NCBI RefSeq assembly: GCF_003020125.1
Contig: NZ_PYFW01000003.1
Coordinates: forward strand, 62,001 to 126,000
DNA: 64,000 nucleotides
Source: Bradyrhizobium sp. MOS003
GTDB lineage: Bacteria > Pseudomonadota > Alphaproteobacteria > Rhizobiales > Xanthobacteraceae
Direction: 5' to 3'
Shown: positions 33,225-42,106 of the stretch, one piece after another
Position numbering within the stretch: position 1 is the first letter of the stretch
Layout: the number at the start of each line of letters is the position of its first letter
Position numbers and translations under genes: made by a program
The notes under the pieces: model-generated
Databases searched by the model: none
The model's input: the letters and a program-made list of their open reading frames with translations, nothing else
What the model was told of the DNA's origin: nothing

Positions 33225-33995
33225 ATGGTCTGGGATCCGCAGCAATATCTGAAATTCTCCGGCCACCGGCTGCGGCCCGCCGTGGACCTCTTGATGCGAA
33301 TTCCGGATTTTGGCCCGCGCGAGATTGCCGACCTCGGCGCCGGTACCGGCAACGTGACGAAACTGATTAGGGAGCGCTGGCCGGAAGCGAGCGTGACCGG
33401 CGTCGAGGGCTCGGCCGAAATGGTTGCCGCCGGCCGCAAGGCTGCCCCCGACGTGAAATGGTCGCACGAGGATCTCGGCGATTGGCATCCCGCCAGACAT
33501 TACGACTTGATCTATTCCAATGCCGCACTGCACTGGTTGCCCAATCATGCGGCATTGTCTCCGTCGGTCATGGAGAAGGTGAAGCCTGGCGGCATGATTG
33601 CAGTGCAGATGCCGCGCAACTTTCTGGCGCCCTCCCACGTGCTGATCGGCGAGACCGCGCTCGATGGTCCGTGGCGGTCCAAGGTCGAGCATCTCGTCAC
33701 GCCGCCGCCGGTCGAGGGGCCGGCCTTCTATCACGATCTGCTTGCGCCGATGTCCGATAACATCGACATCTGGGAGACCGAATATCTGCAGGTGCTCGAA
33801 GGCGAGAACCCCGTCAAGGAATGGACCAAGGGGACTTGGCTGACGCGCTACCTCGACGTGCTCGCAGGCGAGGAAAAGATCGCATTCGAAGCCGCCTATG
33901 GCGCGCGGGTTGCGAAGGCCTATCCGAAGAATGCGGCGGGGCAGACCCTGTTTCCGTTCCGTCGCCTGTTCATGGTCGCCCAGCGTAAGAGCTGA
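33225..33995 (+). CDS. tam: Trans-aconitate 2-methyltransferase
   Basis: A 256-residue SAM-dependent methyltransferase that esterifies trans-aconitate, a spontaneous inhibitor of aconitase. The SAM motif is IADLGAGTGNVTKLI (residues 34-48), and the family-specific opening WDPQQYLKFSGHRLRPAVDLL and the segment YDLIYSNAALHWLPNH agree with Tam, as do PVKEWTKGTWLTRYLDVL and FPFRRLFMVAQR. Length equals that of the E. coli enzyme family. Monocistronic. Confidence 0.92.
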   Translation: MVWDPQQYLKFSGHRLRPAVDLLMRIPDFGPREIADLGAGTGNVTKLIRERWPEASVTGVEGSAEMVAAGRKAAPDVKWSHEDLGDWHPARHYDLIYSNAALHWLPNHAALSPSVMEKVKPGGMIAVQMPRNFLAPSHVLIGETALDGPWRSKVEHLVTPPPVEGPAFYHDLLAPMSDNIDIWETEYLQVLEGENPVKEWTKGTWLTRYLDVLAGEEKIAFEAAYGARVAKAYPKNAAGQTLFPFRRLFMVAQRKS

Positions 33996-34192
33996 TGCCT
34001 TGCCGCAATGCGACATAAGCGTTCTTTCGGCTGAACGGGCGCGGATCGCGGGTTGCCTTGACAGCTTCCGTCAAGATAGCTTGGCTGCGGCAAATTGGGC
34101 TTAGGTCTAGTTGTTCGGCATATGGATTGCTGCCACTACTGACCTGCAAAACAAAAAGAACCCGATTTTTCGAGGTTGTTGGGGAGGTCTTC

Positions 34193-35194
34193 ATGCGCAA
34201 ACTGCTTCTCGCGGTCGCGGCCGTCGCGCTGGTTCTGGCCCCTGCCGTCGGGCAGGCGCAAACTCCGATCGTCATCAAATTCAGCCACGTCGTCGCCAAC
34301 GACACCCCGAAAGGGAAGGGTGCGCTGAAGTTCAAGGAACTCGCCGAGAAATACACCGACGGCAAGGTCAAGGTCGAGATCTACCCGAACTCCACGCTCT
34401 ACAAGGACAAGGAGGAGATCGAGGCGCTGCAGCTCGGCTCAGTGCAGATGCTTGCGCCCTCGACCGCGAAATTCGCGCCGCTGGGCATCAAGGAGTTCGA
34501 GGCGCTCGACCTGCCCTGGCTGTTCAAGGACGACCAGACCTATTCCAACGCGATGAAGGGCACGGTCGGCAAATGGCTGTTCCAGAAGCTCGAGGCCAAG
34601 GGGATCACGGGGCTCGCTTATTGGGACAATGGCTTCCATATGCTCTCCGCCAACCGTCCTCTGGTGAAGCCGACCGATTTCCAGGGCCTGAAGGTCCGCA
34701 TCTCCGGATCGAAGGTCGCGGACCAGTATTTCCGCCTGCTCGGGACGATCCCGCAGATCATGGCGTTCTCCGAAGTCTACCAGGCGCTACAGACCGGCGT
34801 GGTCGACGGCTGCGAGAACACCGCGTCCAACTACCTGACGCAGAAATTCTACGAGGTGCAGAAGGACATCACCGTGTCCTATCACGCGCATCTGCAATAT
34901 GCCGTCATCGTCAATTCGAAATTCTGGTCGGGGCTGCCGCCCGATATCCGCACCCAGCTCGACAAGGCGATGGCGGATGCGACCGACTACACCAACTCGA
35001 TCGCGCGCCAGGAGAACGAGGACGCGCTGGCCGAGATCAAGAAGACCGGCAAGACGACTCTGCATTACCTCACCGACGCCGATCGCAAGGCCTGGCAGGA
35101 GGCGATGCAGCCGACTTATAAATGGGCAAAGGGCCGAGTCGGGCAGGAGGTGCTCGATCTCGTCGCCAAGGAACTCGACGTCAAGATGAACTGA
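34193..35194 (+). CDS. dctP: TRAP transporter solute-binding protein DctP
   Basis: A 333-residue periplasmic binding protein for C4-dicarboxylates or related carboxylates. Signal peptide residues 1-23 (MRKLLLAVAAVALVLAPAVGQAQ). The TRAP signature is visible: IKFSHVVANDTPKGKGALKFKELAEKYTDGKVKVEIYPN, and DFQGLKVRISGSKVADQYFRLLG contains the conserved arginine that binds the carboxylate. GGGGAGG precedes ATG 34193; an upstream in-frame ATG (34058) would mask the signal. A strong hairpin separates it from dctQM, which would favour excess binding protein over permease. Confidence 0.93.
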   Translation: MRKLLLAVAAVALVLAPAVGQAQTPIVIKFSHVVANDTPKGKGALKFKELAEKYTDGKVKVEIYPNSTLYKDKEEIEALQLGSVQMLAPSTAKFAPLGIKEFEALDLPWLFKDDQTYSNAMKGTVGKWLFQKLEAKGITGLAYWDNGFHMLSANRPLVKPTDFQGLKVRISGSKVADQYFRLLGTIPQIMAFSEVYQALQTGVVDGCENTASNYLTQKFYEVQKDITVSYHAHLQYAVIVNSKFWSGLPPDIRTQLDKAMADATDYTNSIARQENEDALAEIKKTGKTTLHYLTDADRKAWQEAMQPTYKWAKGRVGQEVLDLVAKELDVKMN

Positions 35195-35223
35195 CGGCCG
35201 CGCCCTAACGAGAATAAATAGCA

Positions 35224-35253
35224 ACGGTCGGGGGTGATCGCACTCCCGGCCGT
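35224..35253 (+). terminator. Intercistronic hairpin between dctP and dctQM
   Basis: A 13-bp RNA stem with two G-U wobbles (35224-35236 with 35241-35253) closes over the tetraloop AUCG. It begins 29 bases after the dctP stop and ends 40 bases before the permease start. It probably stabilises the dctP message or partly terminates, a common device in binding-protein operons; TTTCGCTCTT follows. Confidence 0.65.
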
Positions 35254-35293
35254 TTCGCTCTTGAATGGACGAGCCAATGCTGGGGGAACGAAG

Positions 35294-37327
35294 TTGCTGC
35301 GTGTGCTGAATCGTGTGCTCAATCATCTCGAGGAATGGCTGATCGCGACGATGATCGCGGCTGCGACGTCGCTCATCTTCGTCGCCGTGCTGCACCGCTA
35401 CGGCGCCGGCCTGTCGATCGACATCGCCAAATGGGCGGAAGCCCGAAACCTGACCTTCCTCGCCGTCCCCATGCGGGCTGCGTTCGTCTGGCTCGCGGCT
35501 CTCGACCTGTCCTGGGCGCAGGAACTCTGCATCTACATGTTCATCTGGATGGCGAAGTTCGGCGCCGCCTATGGCGTGCGGACCGGCATCCATGTCGGCG
35601 TCGACGTGCTGGTCAATATCCTGCCCGGCGGGTCGCGCCGGCGCGTCATCACCTTTGGCTTGCTGTGCGGCGCGCTCTTCACCGCCATCGTCGCCTATTT
35701 CGGCGCCGCTTTCGTCGGCCAGATGTGGCAGACCGGCCAGCAGTCGAACGACCTCGAGGCGCCAATGTGGATGGTGTATCTCACCATTCCGATCGGCTCC
35801 GGCTTGATGTGCTTCCGCTTCCTGCAGGTCGCCTGGTCGTTCTACCGGACCGGCGAGCTGCCGCATCACGACATGGCCGGCGTCGAAGGCGTCGAGGTGG
35901 ATCCGGTGCATCCTGCCCCGGTGACGCCCACCCAGGTCGTCCGGGACGAGCGCAGCCCGCTCGGCTGGATCCTGATGCTGCTGCCGGTGCTGATCGTCGC
36001 CTTGTGCTTCGCTCATTCGGCTCACGTCATCACGCTGCCGCAGGGCCTGCGCGTCGTCATCGTGTTCGCGCTGCTGCTCTCCTTGATGCTGACGGGCATG
36101 CCGATCTCGATCGCGCTTGGTCTCACCGTGCTCAGCTTCATGTTCACGCTGACCGACGTGCGAACGGAATCGGTGGCGCTGAAGCTGTTCACCGGCATCG
36201 AGAATTTCGAGATCATGGCGATCCCGTTCTTCATCCTCGCCGGCAACTTCCTGACCCATGGCGGCGTGGCGCGGCGGATGATCAATTTCGCAACCTCGCT
36301 GGTCGGCCATTGGTATGGCGGTCTGGCGCTGTCGGGTGTAGTCGCCTGCGCGCTGTTCGCCGCGATCTCCGGCTCTTCGCCGGCGACCGTGGTGGCGATC
36401 GGCTCGGTGATCCTGCCGGCGATGGTCGCACAAGGCTTTCCGAAGCGGTTCGGCGCCGGCGTCATCACGACGTCGGGCTCGCTCGGCATCCTCATCCCGC
36501 CGTCGATCCCGATGGTTCTCTACGCCGTCTCCACCAACAGCTCGGTCGGCAAACTGTTCATCGCCGGCATCATACCGGGACTCGTGCTGGCGTTCCTGCT
36601 CGGAGCCACGACCTTCTATCGCGCCTGGCGCAACGACTATCCGCGGATGCCGAAGGCGACGTTCATGCAGCGCTTCGATGCGTTCCGCAAGTCGATCTGG
36701 GGCATCCTGCTGATCGTGATCGTGATCGGCGGCATCTACAGCGGCCTGTTCACGCCGACCGAGGCTGCCGCCGTCAGCGCGGTCTACGCCTTCTTCGTCG
36801 CGGTGTTCATCTACAAGGATCTGAAGCTGCGGGACGTGCCGCGGGTGCTGCTGTCGTCGGCGAATCTGTCGGCGATGCTGCTCTACATCATCACCAACGC
36901 CGTGCTGTTCTCGTTCCTGATGACCTACGAGAACGTGCCGCAAGCGCTGGCGCAATGGATGATCGACCAGGGCTTGGGGTGGATCGGCTTCCTGCTGCTC
37001 GTCAACCTCCTTCTGCTGGTGGCGGGCAATGTGATGGAGCCGTCCTCGATCATCCTGATCATGGCCCCGATCCTGTTTCCGGTCGCGGTCAAGCTCGGCA
37101 TCGACCCCATTCATTTCGGCATCCTGATGACGGTCAACATGGAGGTCGGCCTCTGCCATCCGCCTGTCGGCCTCAATCTCTACGTCGCCTCGGGCATCGC
37201 CAAGATGGGCATCACCGAGCTCACGGTCGCGGTGTGGCCATGGCTGCTGACGATGCTGGGATTCCTGGTGGTGGTGACCTACTGGCCGGGCCTGTCGTTG
37301 TGGCTGCCGAGACTGCTCGGGATGTAA
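35294..37327 (+). CDS. dctM: TRAP transporter permease, DctQ and DctM subunits fused
   Basis: A 677-residue fusion. Residues 1-200 are the small DctQ subunit with four helices (LNHLEEWLIATMIAAATSLIFVAVLHRY, then IHVGVDVLVNILP); residues 235 to the end are the large DctM subunit (PISIALGLTVLSFMF, GSSPATVVAIGSVILPAMVAQGFP, TTSGSLGILIPPSIPMVLYAV, GLCHPPVGLNLYVASGIAKM). Separate genes are the more usual arrangement for C4-dicarboxylate TRAP systems. GGGGGAACG six bases before TTG 35294 supports that start; an in-frame GTG at 35234 lies within the hairpin region. Uptake is driven by the sodium or proton gradient and needs DctP. Confidence 0.92.
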   Translation: MLRVLNRVLNHLEEWLIATMIAAATSLIFVAVLHRYGAGLSIDIAKWAEARNLTFLAVPMRAAFVWLAALDLSWAQELCIYMFIWMAKFGAAYGVRTGIHVGVDVLVNILPGGSRRRVITFGLLCGALFTAIVAYFGAAFVGQMWQTGQQSNDLEAPMWMVYLTIPIGSGLMCFRFLQVAWSFYRTGELPHHDMAGVEGVEVDPVHPAPVTPTQVVRDERSPLGWILMLLPVLIVALCFAHSAHVITLPQGLRVVIVFALLLSLMLTGMPISIALGLTVLSFMFTLTDVRTESVALKLFTGIENFEIMAIPFFILAGNFLTHGGVARRMINFATSLVGHWYGGLALSGVVACALFAAISGSSPATVVAIGSVILPAMVAQGFPKRFGAGVITTSGSLGILIPPSIPMVLYAVSTNSSVGKLFIAGIIPGLVLAFLLGATTFYRAWRNDYPRMPKATFMQRFDAFRKSIWGILLIVIVIGGIYSGLFTPTEAAAVSAVYAFFVAVFIYKDLKLRDVPRVLLSSANLSAMLLYIITNAVLFSFLMTYENVPQALAQWMIDQGLGWIGFLLLVNLLLLVAGNVMEPSSIILIMAPILFPVAVKLGIDPIHFGILMTVNMEVGLCHPPVGLNLYVASGIAKMGITELTVAVWPWLLTMLGFLVVVTYWPGLSLWLPRLLGM

Positions 37328-37449
37328 TGTGGGCGAAGGATCACGCATGGCTAACGCGCGGTTAATCCGCGCGCTAAAATGTCAGCGTGGTGCGACGCAC
37401 CCCTTTTTACGGATGTGAAGTAGGACCATGCCAGCAGATGGGAGCTGGC

Positions 37450-38613
37450 ATGTTCTTCGACAGAATGGAATCCGGACGGGCGTCGATTTCCGACGCCGTC
37501 TATCTGGAAGTCATCGTGGGCCTTCACGGCACCACGATGCCGAACATTCTCGCGGCGGCCTGCCTCGCAATGGTCGGCGCCATCACGACCTACGAGACCG
37601 GGGACATGGTGACGGCGATCCTGACGGTCGCCGGTGTCATGGTGGCGATCGTCCGTCTGTTCGAAATTCTTGCTTTCCGCCGTCGTCTCACGCGTTCACC
37701 GCAACTGGATCGGGCCGAGGCCGCGACCTGGGAGTGGCGCTATATTGCCGGCACCGTTGCGACGGCGCTGGTGCTTGGCGTGTTCGCCGCGCGCAGCATC
37801 GTGCTCGGTGATGCGCTTTGTTCCGTGATGGCGATCGGGATCGGATTCGGCTTCGGTGCCGGCGTGGTGGCGCGGCTGGCGCTGCGTCCCGTCGCGGCGC
37901 TGCTCGATCTGGTCGCGATCGCCGCGCCCACCGCGATCGTCACTTTCATGCAGCCGGATCTGCGCCACGTCGGCCTCGGGCTCCTCATTCTGATGTACGT
38001 GGTCGCGAGTTTCGAGATGGTGCGGTTGAGCTTCAACGCCTCGATCAGCCAGATCACGCTGAAGCGGAAATTCGAGCAGCTCGCGCGCTCGGATTCGATG
38101 ACCGGCGTATCCAACCGCTCGGTGCTGGCGGCGGACCTGCCCCTGATGCTGTCAGCCGGGATGGTTGCGGTCCATACGCTCGATCTCGACCGCTTCAAGG
38201 AGGCCAATGACCGGTTCGGCCATCCCGCCGGTGATGCGCTGCTGAAGCAGGTCGCCGGGCGGCTCAAGGCGCTCGTCACGCAAGACGATTTGTTGATCCG
38301 CATGGGCGGCGACGAATTCGTCCTGGTGCAGGGCGAGGCGGCTGATGCTGAGGCGATGGCGCAACGCATCGTGCAGTCGATCAGCGCACCCTACGACGTC
38401 GACGGACAGCTGATCGATCTCGGCGTCAGCGTCGGTGTTGCCGTCGCGCCGGACGACGGGCGCACCGCGGAGGCGCTGCTGTCGCGCTCCGACAAGGCGC
38501 TGTACCGGGCCAAGCAAAATCGCGGCGGCTACGTGTTGGCGCGGGAATTGCGGGCGGCGGAAGCGGCTGTTGCAACGGCGGTCACCGAAGCACTGGCCGT
38601 GCAGGCGGCATAG
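37450..38613 (+). CDS. Membrane diguanylate cyclase (GGDEF domain)
   Basis: A 387-residue protein: about six membrane helices (residues 15-195) then a GGDEF domain (about residues 205-365). The catalytic motif is intact (RMGGDEFVLVQG), with DLDRFKEANDRFGHPAGDALL before it and LSRSDKALYRAK after it, so it should make cyclic-di-GMP. The inhibitory site RxxD normally five residues before GGDEF reads TQDD, so product inhibition is likely lost. The N-terminal helices have no named sensor domain. ATG 37450 follows GGGAGC; ATG 37438 is an alternative. Confidence 0.88.
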   Translation: MFFDRMESGRASISDAVYLEVIVGLHGTTMPNILAAACLAMVGAITTYETGDMVTAILTVAGVMVAIVRLFEILAFRRRLTRSPQLDRAEAATWEWRYIAGTVATALVLGVFAARSIVLGDALCSVMAIGIGFGFGAGVVARLALRPVAALLDLVAIAAPTAIVTFMQPDLRHVGLGLLILMYVVASFEMVRLSFNASISQITLKRKFEQLARSDSMTGVSNRSVLAADLPLMLSAGMVAVHTLDLDRFKEANDRFGHPAGDALLKQVAGRLKALVTQDDLLIRMGGDEFVLVQGEAADAEAMAQRIVQSISAPYDVDGQLIDLGVSVGVAVAPDDGRTAEALLSRSDKALYRAKQNRGGYVLARELRAAEAAVATAVTEALAVQAA

Positions 38614-38739
38614 ACGGTGCCACCTTCTCCCGCGAGGGGAAGGGAAGAAGAGACATCCAATGTCCTCTCGCTTCCTCCGGTGATGGCAATCGACCGCGAG
38701 ATGCGGTTAGATGCCGCCCAACGGGCCGGGAGGAAAAAC

Positions 38740-40668
38740 ATGACTGACATCAGCAACGAGCCAAAGGACGCGAGCGCGTCCGTCATCGCGCAGCAAGCGG
38801 CAATGCTGAACGCGCTGCCGTTTTACGACACGCGGGATTTCGACGACGCCGCGCGCGGCTTCCTCGGCACGATCGACAATGCGGCGATCACGACCTCGCA
38901 GGGGCGGACGGTCTGGAGCCTCGAGCCGTACGGTTTTCTGTCCACTGAAGAGGCCCCGCCGACGGTCAATCCGAGCCTGTGGCGCCAGTCGCGGCTCAAT
39001 ATGCAGCACGGCCTGTTCGAGGTCGTGCCCGGTGTCTACCAGGTGCGCGGGCTCGACATCGCCAACATGACGCTGATCGAAGGCGACAGCGGCGTCATCG
39101 TCGTCGACACCCTGACCTCGATCGAGGGCGCGCGGGCCGCGCTCGATCTCTATTTCAGGCATCGCGGCCTGAAGCCGGTCGCGGCCGTCATCTTCACGCA
39201 CACCCACACCGACCATTGGGGCGGCGCGCGCGGCGTGCTGGAGGAGGACGCGCTGGCCACTGCTCGGGTACCGATCATCGCGCCGAATTTGTTTATGGAG
39301 CACGCGGTGTCCGAGAACATCATCGCAGGCCCCGCGATGCTGCGCCGTGCCCAGTACCAGTTCGGGCCGCTGCTCGCCAAGGGCGCGCGCGGGCAGATCG
39401 ATTGCGGGCTCGGCAAGTCGATGGCGGCGGGTTCGGTCGCGTTGCTGCGCCCGACCGACCTGATCATGACGACCGGCGACAGGCGCGTCATCGACGGCGT
39501 CGAATTCGAATTCCAGATGGCGCCGAACAGCGAAGCGCCGGCGGAGATGCACTTCTTCATCCCACGGTACAAGGTGCTGAATCTCGCCGAGAACTGCACC
39601 CACAATTTTCACAATTTGCTGCCGTTCCGCGGCGCCGACGTGCGCGACGCGCTGGCCTGGTCGAAATATCTGGGCGAGGCCTTGCAGCTCTGGGACGGCA
39701 AGGCGGAGGCGATGTGTGGCCAGCATCACTGGCCGGTGTGGGGACGTGAGCGCATCGGCACGATGATCCGGCAGCAGCGCGATCTCTACAAATTCGCGCA
39801 CGACCAAACCATTCGTCTGATGAACCACGGCCTCACCGCCGCCGAGATCGCCGAGACGATCCGGTTGCCGAAGAGCCTGGACGGCGCCTGGCACGGCCGC
39901 GGCTATTACGGCCACATCCGGCACAATGTGAAGGCGATCTATCAGAAATATCTCGGCTGGTACGACGCCAACCCGGTCAATCTCGATCCGCTGCCGCCGG
40001 TGGAGTCCGGAAAGAAATATGTCGAATACATGGGCGGCGCCGACGCCATCCTGGCGCGGGCGCGTGCGGATTTCGACAAGGGTGAATTCCGCTTCATCGC
40101 CCAAGCGCTCGGCCATCTCGTCTTCGCCCAGCCTGATCATGCGGCGGCGCGCGCGCTGCTCGCCGACACGCTGGAGCAGCTCGGCTACGCCGCCGAAAGC
40201 GCGACCTGGCGCAACGCCTATCTGTTCGGCGCGCAGGAATTGCGCTTGGGCATGCCGAAGGTGCCGGCGCGCCCGCCGATGCCGCGCGAAACGCTGGCTG
40301 CGCTGCGCACCGGGCAGCTCTGGGACGTGCTCGGCATCCGCCTCAACGGTCCGAAGGCGGAAGGAAAGCACATCGTGCTGAACTGGAATTTCTCTGACAC
40401 CGGCGAAACCTTCGTGCTCAATCTGGAGAATTGCGCGCTCACCTACGCCGAGGGTGTGCAGGCGGAGGGCGCCGATGCCAGCTTCACGCTGGCGCGCTCC
40501 ACGCTCGACGAGGTGATCGCCAAGCTGACGAGCTTTCCGGAGGCGGTCGCGGCCGGCAAGGTCAAGCTCGCGGGCAACCCGATGAAGCTCGCCGAGCTGA
40601 TGGGCCTGATGGACGAGTTTCCGCGGATGTTCGAGATCGTCGAGCCGAAGCGGGCGGTGGTGAGGTAG
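38740..40668 (+). CDS. Alkyl sulfatase-type metallo-beta-lactamase-fold hydrolase
   Basis: A 642-residue enzyme. The zinc motif THTHTDHWGGARG lies near residue 195, with a later ligand histidine in FIPRYKVLNLAENCTHNFHN and in GQHHWPVWG. A dimerisation region follows, and the C-terminal 120 residues form the SCP2-like domain of SdsA1-type sulfatases. These enzymes hydrolyse linear alkyl sulfates such as dodecyl sulfate, releasing sulfate. SdsA1 has a signal peptide; this protein has none. GGGAGGAAAA precedes ATG 38740. Confidence 0.9.
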   Translation: MTDISNEPKDASASVIAQQAAMLNALPFYDTRDFDDAARGFLGTIDNAAITTSQGRTVWSLEPYGFLSTEEAPPTVNPSLWRQSRLNMQHGLFEVVPGVYQVRGLDIANMTLIEGDSGVIVVDTLTSIEGARAALDLYFRHRGLKPVAAVIFTHTHTDHWGGARGVLEEDALATARVPIIAPNLFMEHAVSENIIAGPAMLRRAQYQFGPLLAKGARGQIDCGLGKSMAAGSVALLRPTDLIMTTGDRRVIDGVEFEFQMAPNSEAPAEMHFFIPRYKVLNLAENCTHNFHNLLPFRGADVRDALAWSKYLGEALQLWDGKAEAMCGQHHWPVWGRERIGTMIRQQRDLYKFAHDQTIRLMNHGLTAAEIAETIRLPKSLDGAWHGRGYYGHIRHNVKAIYQKYLGWYDANPVNLDPLPPVESGKKYVEYMGGADAILARARADFDKGEFRFIAQALGHLVFAQPDHAAARALLADTLEQLGYAAESATWRNAYLFGAQELRLGMPKVPARPPMPRETLAALRTGQLWDVLGIRLNGPKAEGKHIVLNWNFSDTGETFVLNLENCALTYAEGVQAEGADASFTLARSTLDEVIAKLTSFPEAVAAGKVKLAGNPMKLAELMGLMDEFPRMFEIVEPKRAVVR

Positions 40669-40689
40669 ACACTCGCCGCAGCGGTCTCA

Positions 40690-40742
40690 CGTGCCCCGGA
40701 CGCAGCGCAGCGCCAAGGGCGCTGCGGCGCGTCGGGGACACG
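40690..40742. repeat. REP-like palindrome between convergent genes
   Basis: Long imperfect inverted repeat: CGTGCCCCGGACGC...CAGCGCC-AAG-GGCGCTG...GCGTCGGGGACACG. It forms a stable stem-loop 22 bases after the sulfatase stop and 17 bases from the glycosyltransferase stop on the other strand, so it can act as a two-way terminator. The GTGCCCCGGACGCAGCGCAGC type occurs repeatedly in Bradyrhizobium genomes as I recall. Confidence 0.72.
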
Positions 40743-40759
40743 AGAGTATCGGAGACGAC

Positions 40760-41830
40760 TTACTCCGCGCTGCTCACCAGCTTGATCCGCGGCGCCTTCT
40801 GCTCGGCGAGGCGGCGGTAGGCCGCGAGATAGTCCAGCGCCATGCGCCGCGCGGTGAAGCGCGTCTCGAACTGCTTGCGGATGGCAGCGCGGTCGAGTTG
40901 CGCGAGGCGGCCGACGACACCGGCCGCGCTGAGAAGGTCCTCGACGATGAAGCCGGTCAGCCCCTCGTCGATGATCTCGGGCACCGAGCCGCGGTTGAAG
41001 GCAACGACCGGCGTGCCGCAGGCCATGGCTTCGATCATGACGAGGCCGAACGGTTCCGGCCAGTCGATCGGCAGCAGAAGGCCGAGCGCGCCGCTCAAGA
41101 ATTCCGACTTCTCGTGATCGCCGATCTCGCCGATGAACTCCACCAGCGGATTGTTCTCGATCATCGGCCGGATCAACTCGTCATAGTAGTCCTGGTCGGC
41201 GCGATCGACCTTGGCCGCGATCTTCAGCGGAATGCCGCAATGGGTTGCAATCTTGATGGCGCGGTCGACGCCCTTCTCGGGCGCGATGCGGCCGAGCACG
41301 GCGAGATATTCCTGCTTTGCCGGCTTCGGCGTCAGCAAATTCTCCGGCAGGCCGTGGTAAATCGTCTGCACCCAATTCGCCTGCGGCACCGGCCGCCGCT
41401 GCGCATTGGAGATCGAGACGACGGGCATCTTGGAGAAGGTGTTGAAGACCGGCTGATGCTCCGGAAGATCGAGCCGGCCGTGCAGCGTGGTCAGGAACGG
41501 CGTCGGCTGCCGGTGGAACAACGACCACGGATAGTAGTCGAGATGGAAGTGGAGGAAGTCGAACTCCTCGTCGTCACATTTCTGCCGTACGTGCTCCAGG
41601 AGCACCATGTGCAGCGCGTTGGGATCGCGCACGGAACCGTCGAGGCGTAGCGCTCTCGGCCACAGCGCATCCAGCTTGGCTGATGTCTGGGAGTCTCCGC
41701 TGGCGAACAGCGTTACGTCGTGCCCAAGGGCCACCAGCTCTTCCGTCAACCAGTGCACCACCCGCTCGGTGCCGCCATACAGCTTGGGTGGAACAGCCTC
41801 TGTCAACGGAGCTACCTGCGCTATGCGCAT
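40760..41830 (-). CDS. Glycosyltransferase family 4 protein
   Basis: A 356-residue GT-B fold enzyme. MRIAQVAPLTEAVPPKLYGGTERVVHWLTEELVALGHDVTLFASGDS is the typical N-terminal donor/acceptor region, and the nucleotide-sugar site is LLLPIDWPEPFGLVMIEAMACGTPVVAFNRGSVPEIID with the EPFG-x3-E motif of GT4. RIAPEKGVDRAIKIA is also conserved. It is cytoplasmic with no membrane segment. A perfect EcfG promoter lies 74-98 bases upstream, so expression under general stress is expected. Acceptor unknown; the neighbouring glucosidase suggests a glycan or osmoprotectant role. Confidence 0.9.
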   Translation of the reverse strand: MRIAQVAPLTEAVPPKLYGGTERVVHWLTEELVALGHDVTLFASGDSQTSAKLDALWPRALRLDGSVRDPNALHMVLLEHVRQKCDDEEFDFLHFHLDYYPWSLFHRQPTPFLTTLHGRLDLPEHQPVFNTFSKMPVVSISNAQRRPVPQANWVQTIYHGLPENLLTPKPAKQEYLAVLGRIAPEKGVDRAIKIATHCGIPLKIAAKVDRADQDYYDELIRPMIENNPLVEFIGEIGDHEKSEFLSGALGLLLPIDWPEPFGLVMIEAMACGTPVVAFNRGSVPEIIDEGLTGFIVEDLLSAAGVVGRLAQLDRAAIRKQFETRFTARRMALDYLAAYRRLAEQKAPRIKLVSSAE

Positions 41831-41903
41831 CTCACCATCTCCTCTGTGCGATCATGATCGTAGAAGCCCCCGCCATGTTTCGGCACCGGCATGCCAAGGT
41901 GGG

Positions 41904-41928
41904 AACGTTCTCGCATTTGCGAAGTTCC
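41904..41928 (-). promoter_or_regulatory. EcfG promoter for the glycosyltransferase gene
   Basis: On the minus strand GGAAC (41928-41924) and CGTT (41907-41904) are separated by exactly 16 bases, the full consensus. It reads toward the glycosyltransferase gene and leaves a leader of roughly 65 bases. The two hexamers partly form an inverted repeat, so the plus strand carries a near match (GGAAC-N16-AGTT) as well. Confidence 0.82.
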
Positions 41929-42031
41929 TTCCTCCGACCGTTACTTCTTCGACACACTGCAGCGTGGTCGCGATGATGCCATCACCTCTTCTCACATCGT
42001 CCGCATCCGCGTGTCGTGATCGCAATGCCCG

Positions 42032-42057
42032 GGAACCGCGGCGAAGCCGTCGATGTT
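42032..42057 (+). promoter_or_regulatory. Possible EcfG-like promoter upstream of the ABC exporter
   Basis: GGAAC (42032-42036), 17 bases, then TGTT (42054-42057): one mismatch to GGAAC-N16/17-CGTT. It lies 49 bases before the ABC gene start. It is weaker than the two perfect sites and listed because it faces the other way from the same divergent region. Confidence 0.35.
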
Positions 42058-42106
42058 CAGTCGGCTAAGACAAAAAACTCAAATCAACATAACGGGGCGA
42101 TAGCCT

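Noticed and set aside
34787..37348. Very long minus-strand open frame (853 codons) opposite the TRAP permease
   Set aside because: His/Asp/Arg/Gln-rich, no domain, exactly antisense to a clear membrane protein. Typical antisense opening in GC-rich DNA.
38617..38660. Partial palindromic repeat upstream of the alkyl sulfatase gene
   Set aside because: CTTCTCCCGCGAGGGGAAGG resembles one end of the repeat seen in soxX, but no second arm is found; too degenerate to list.
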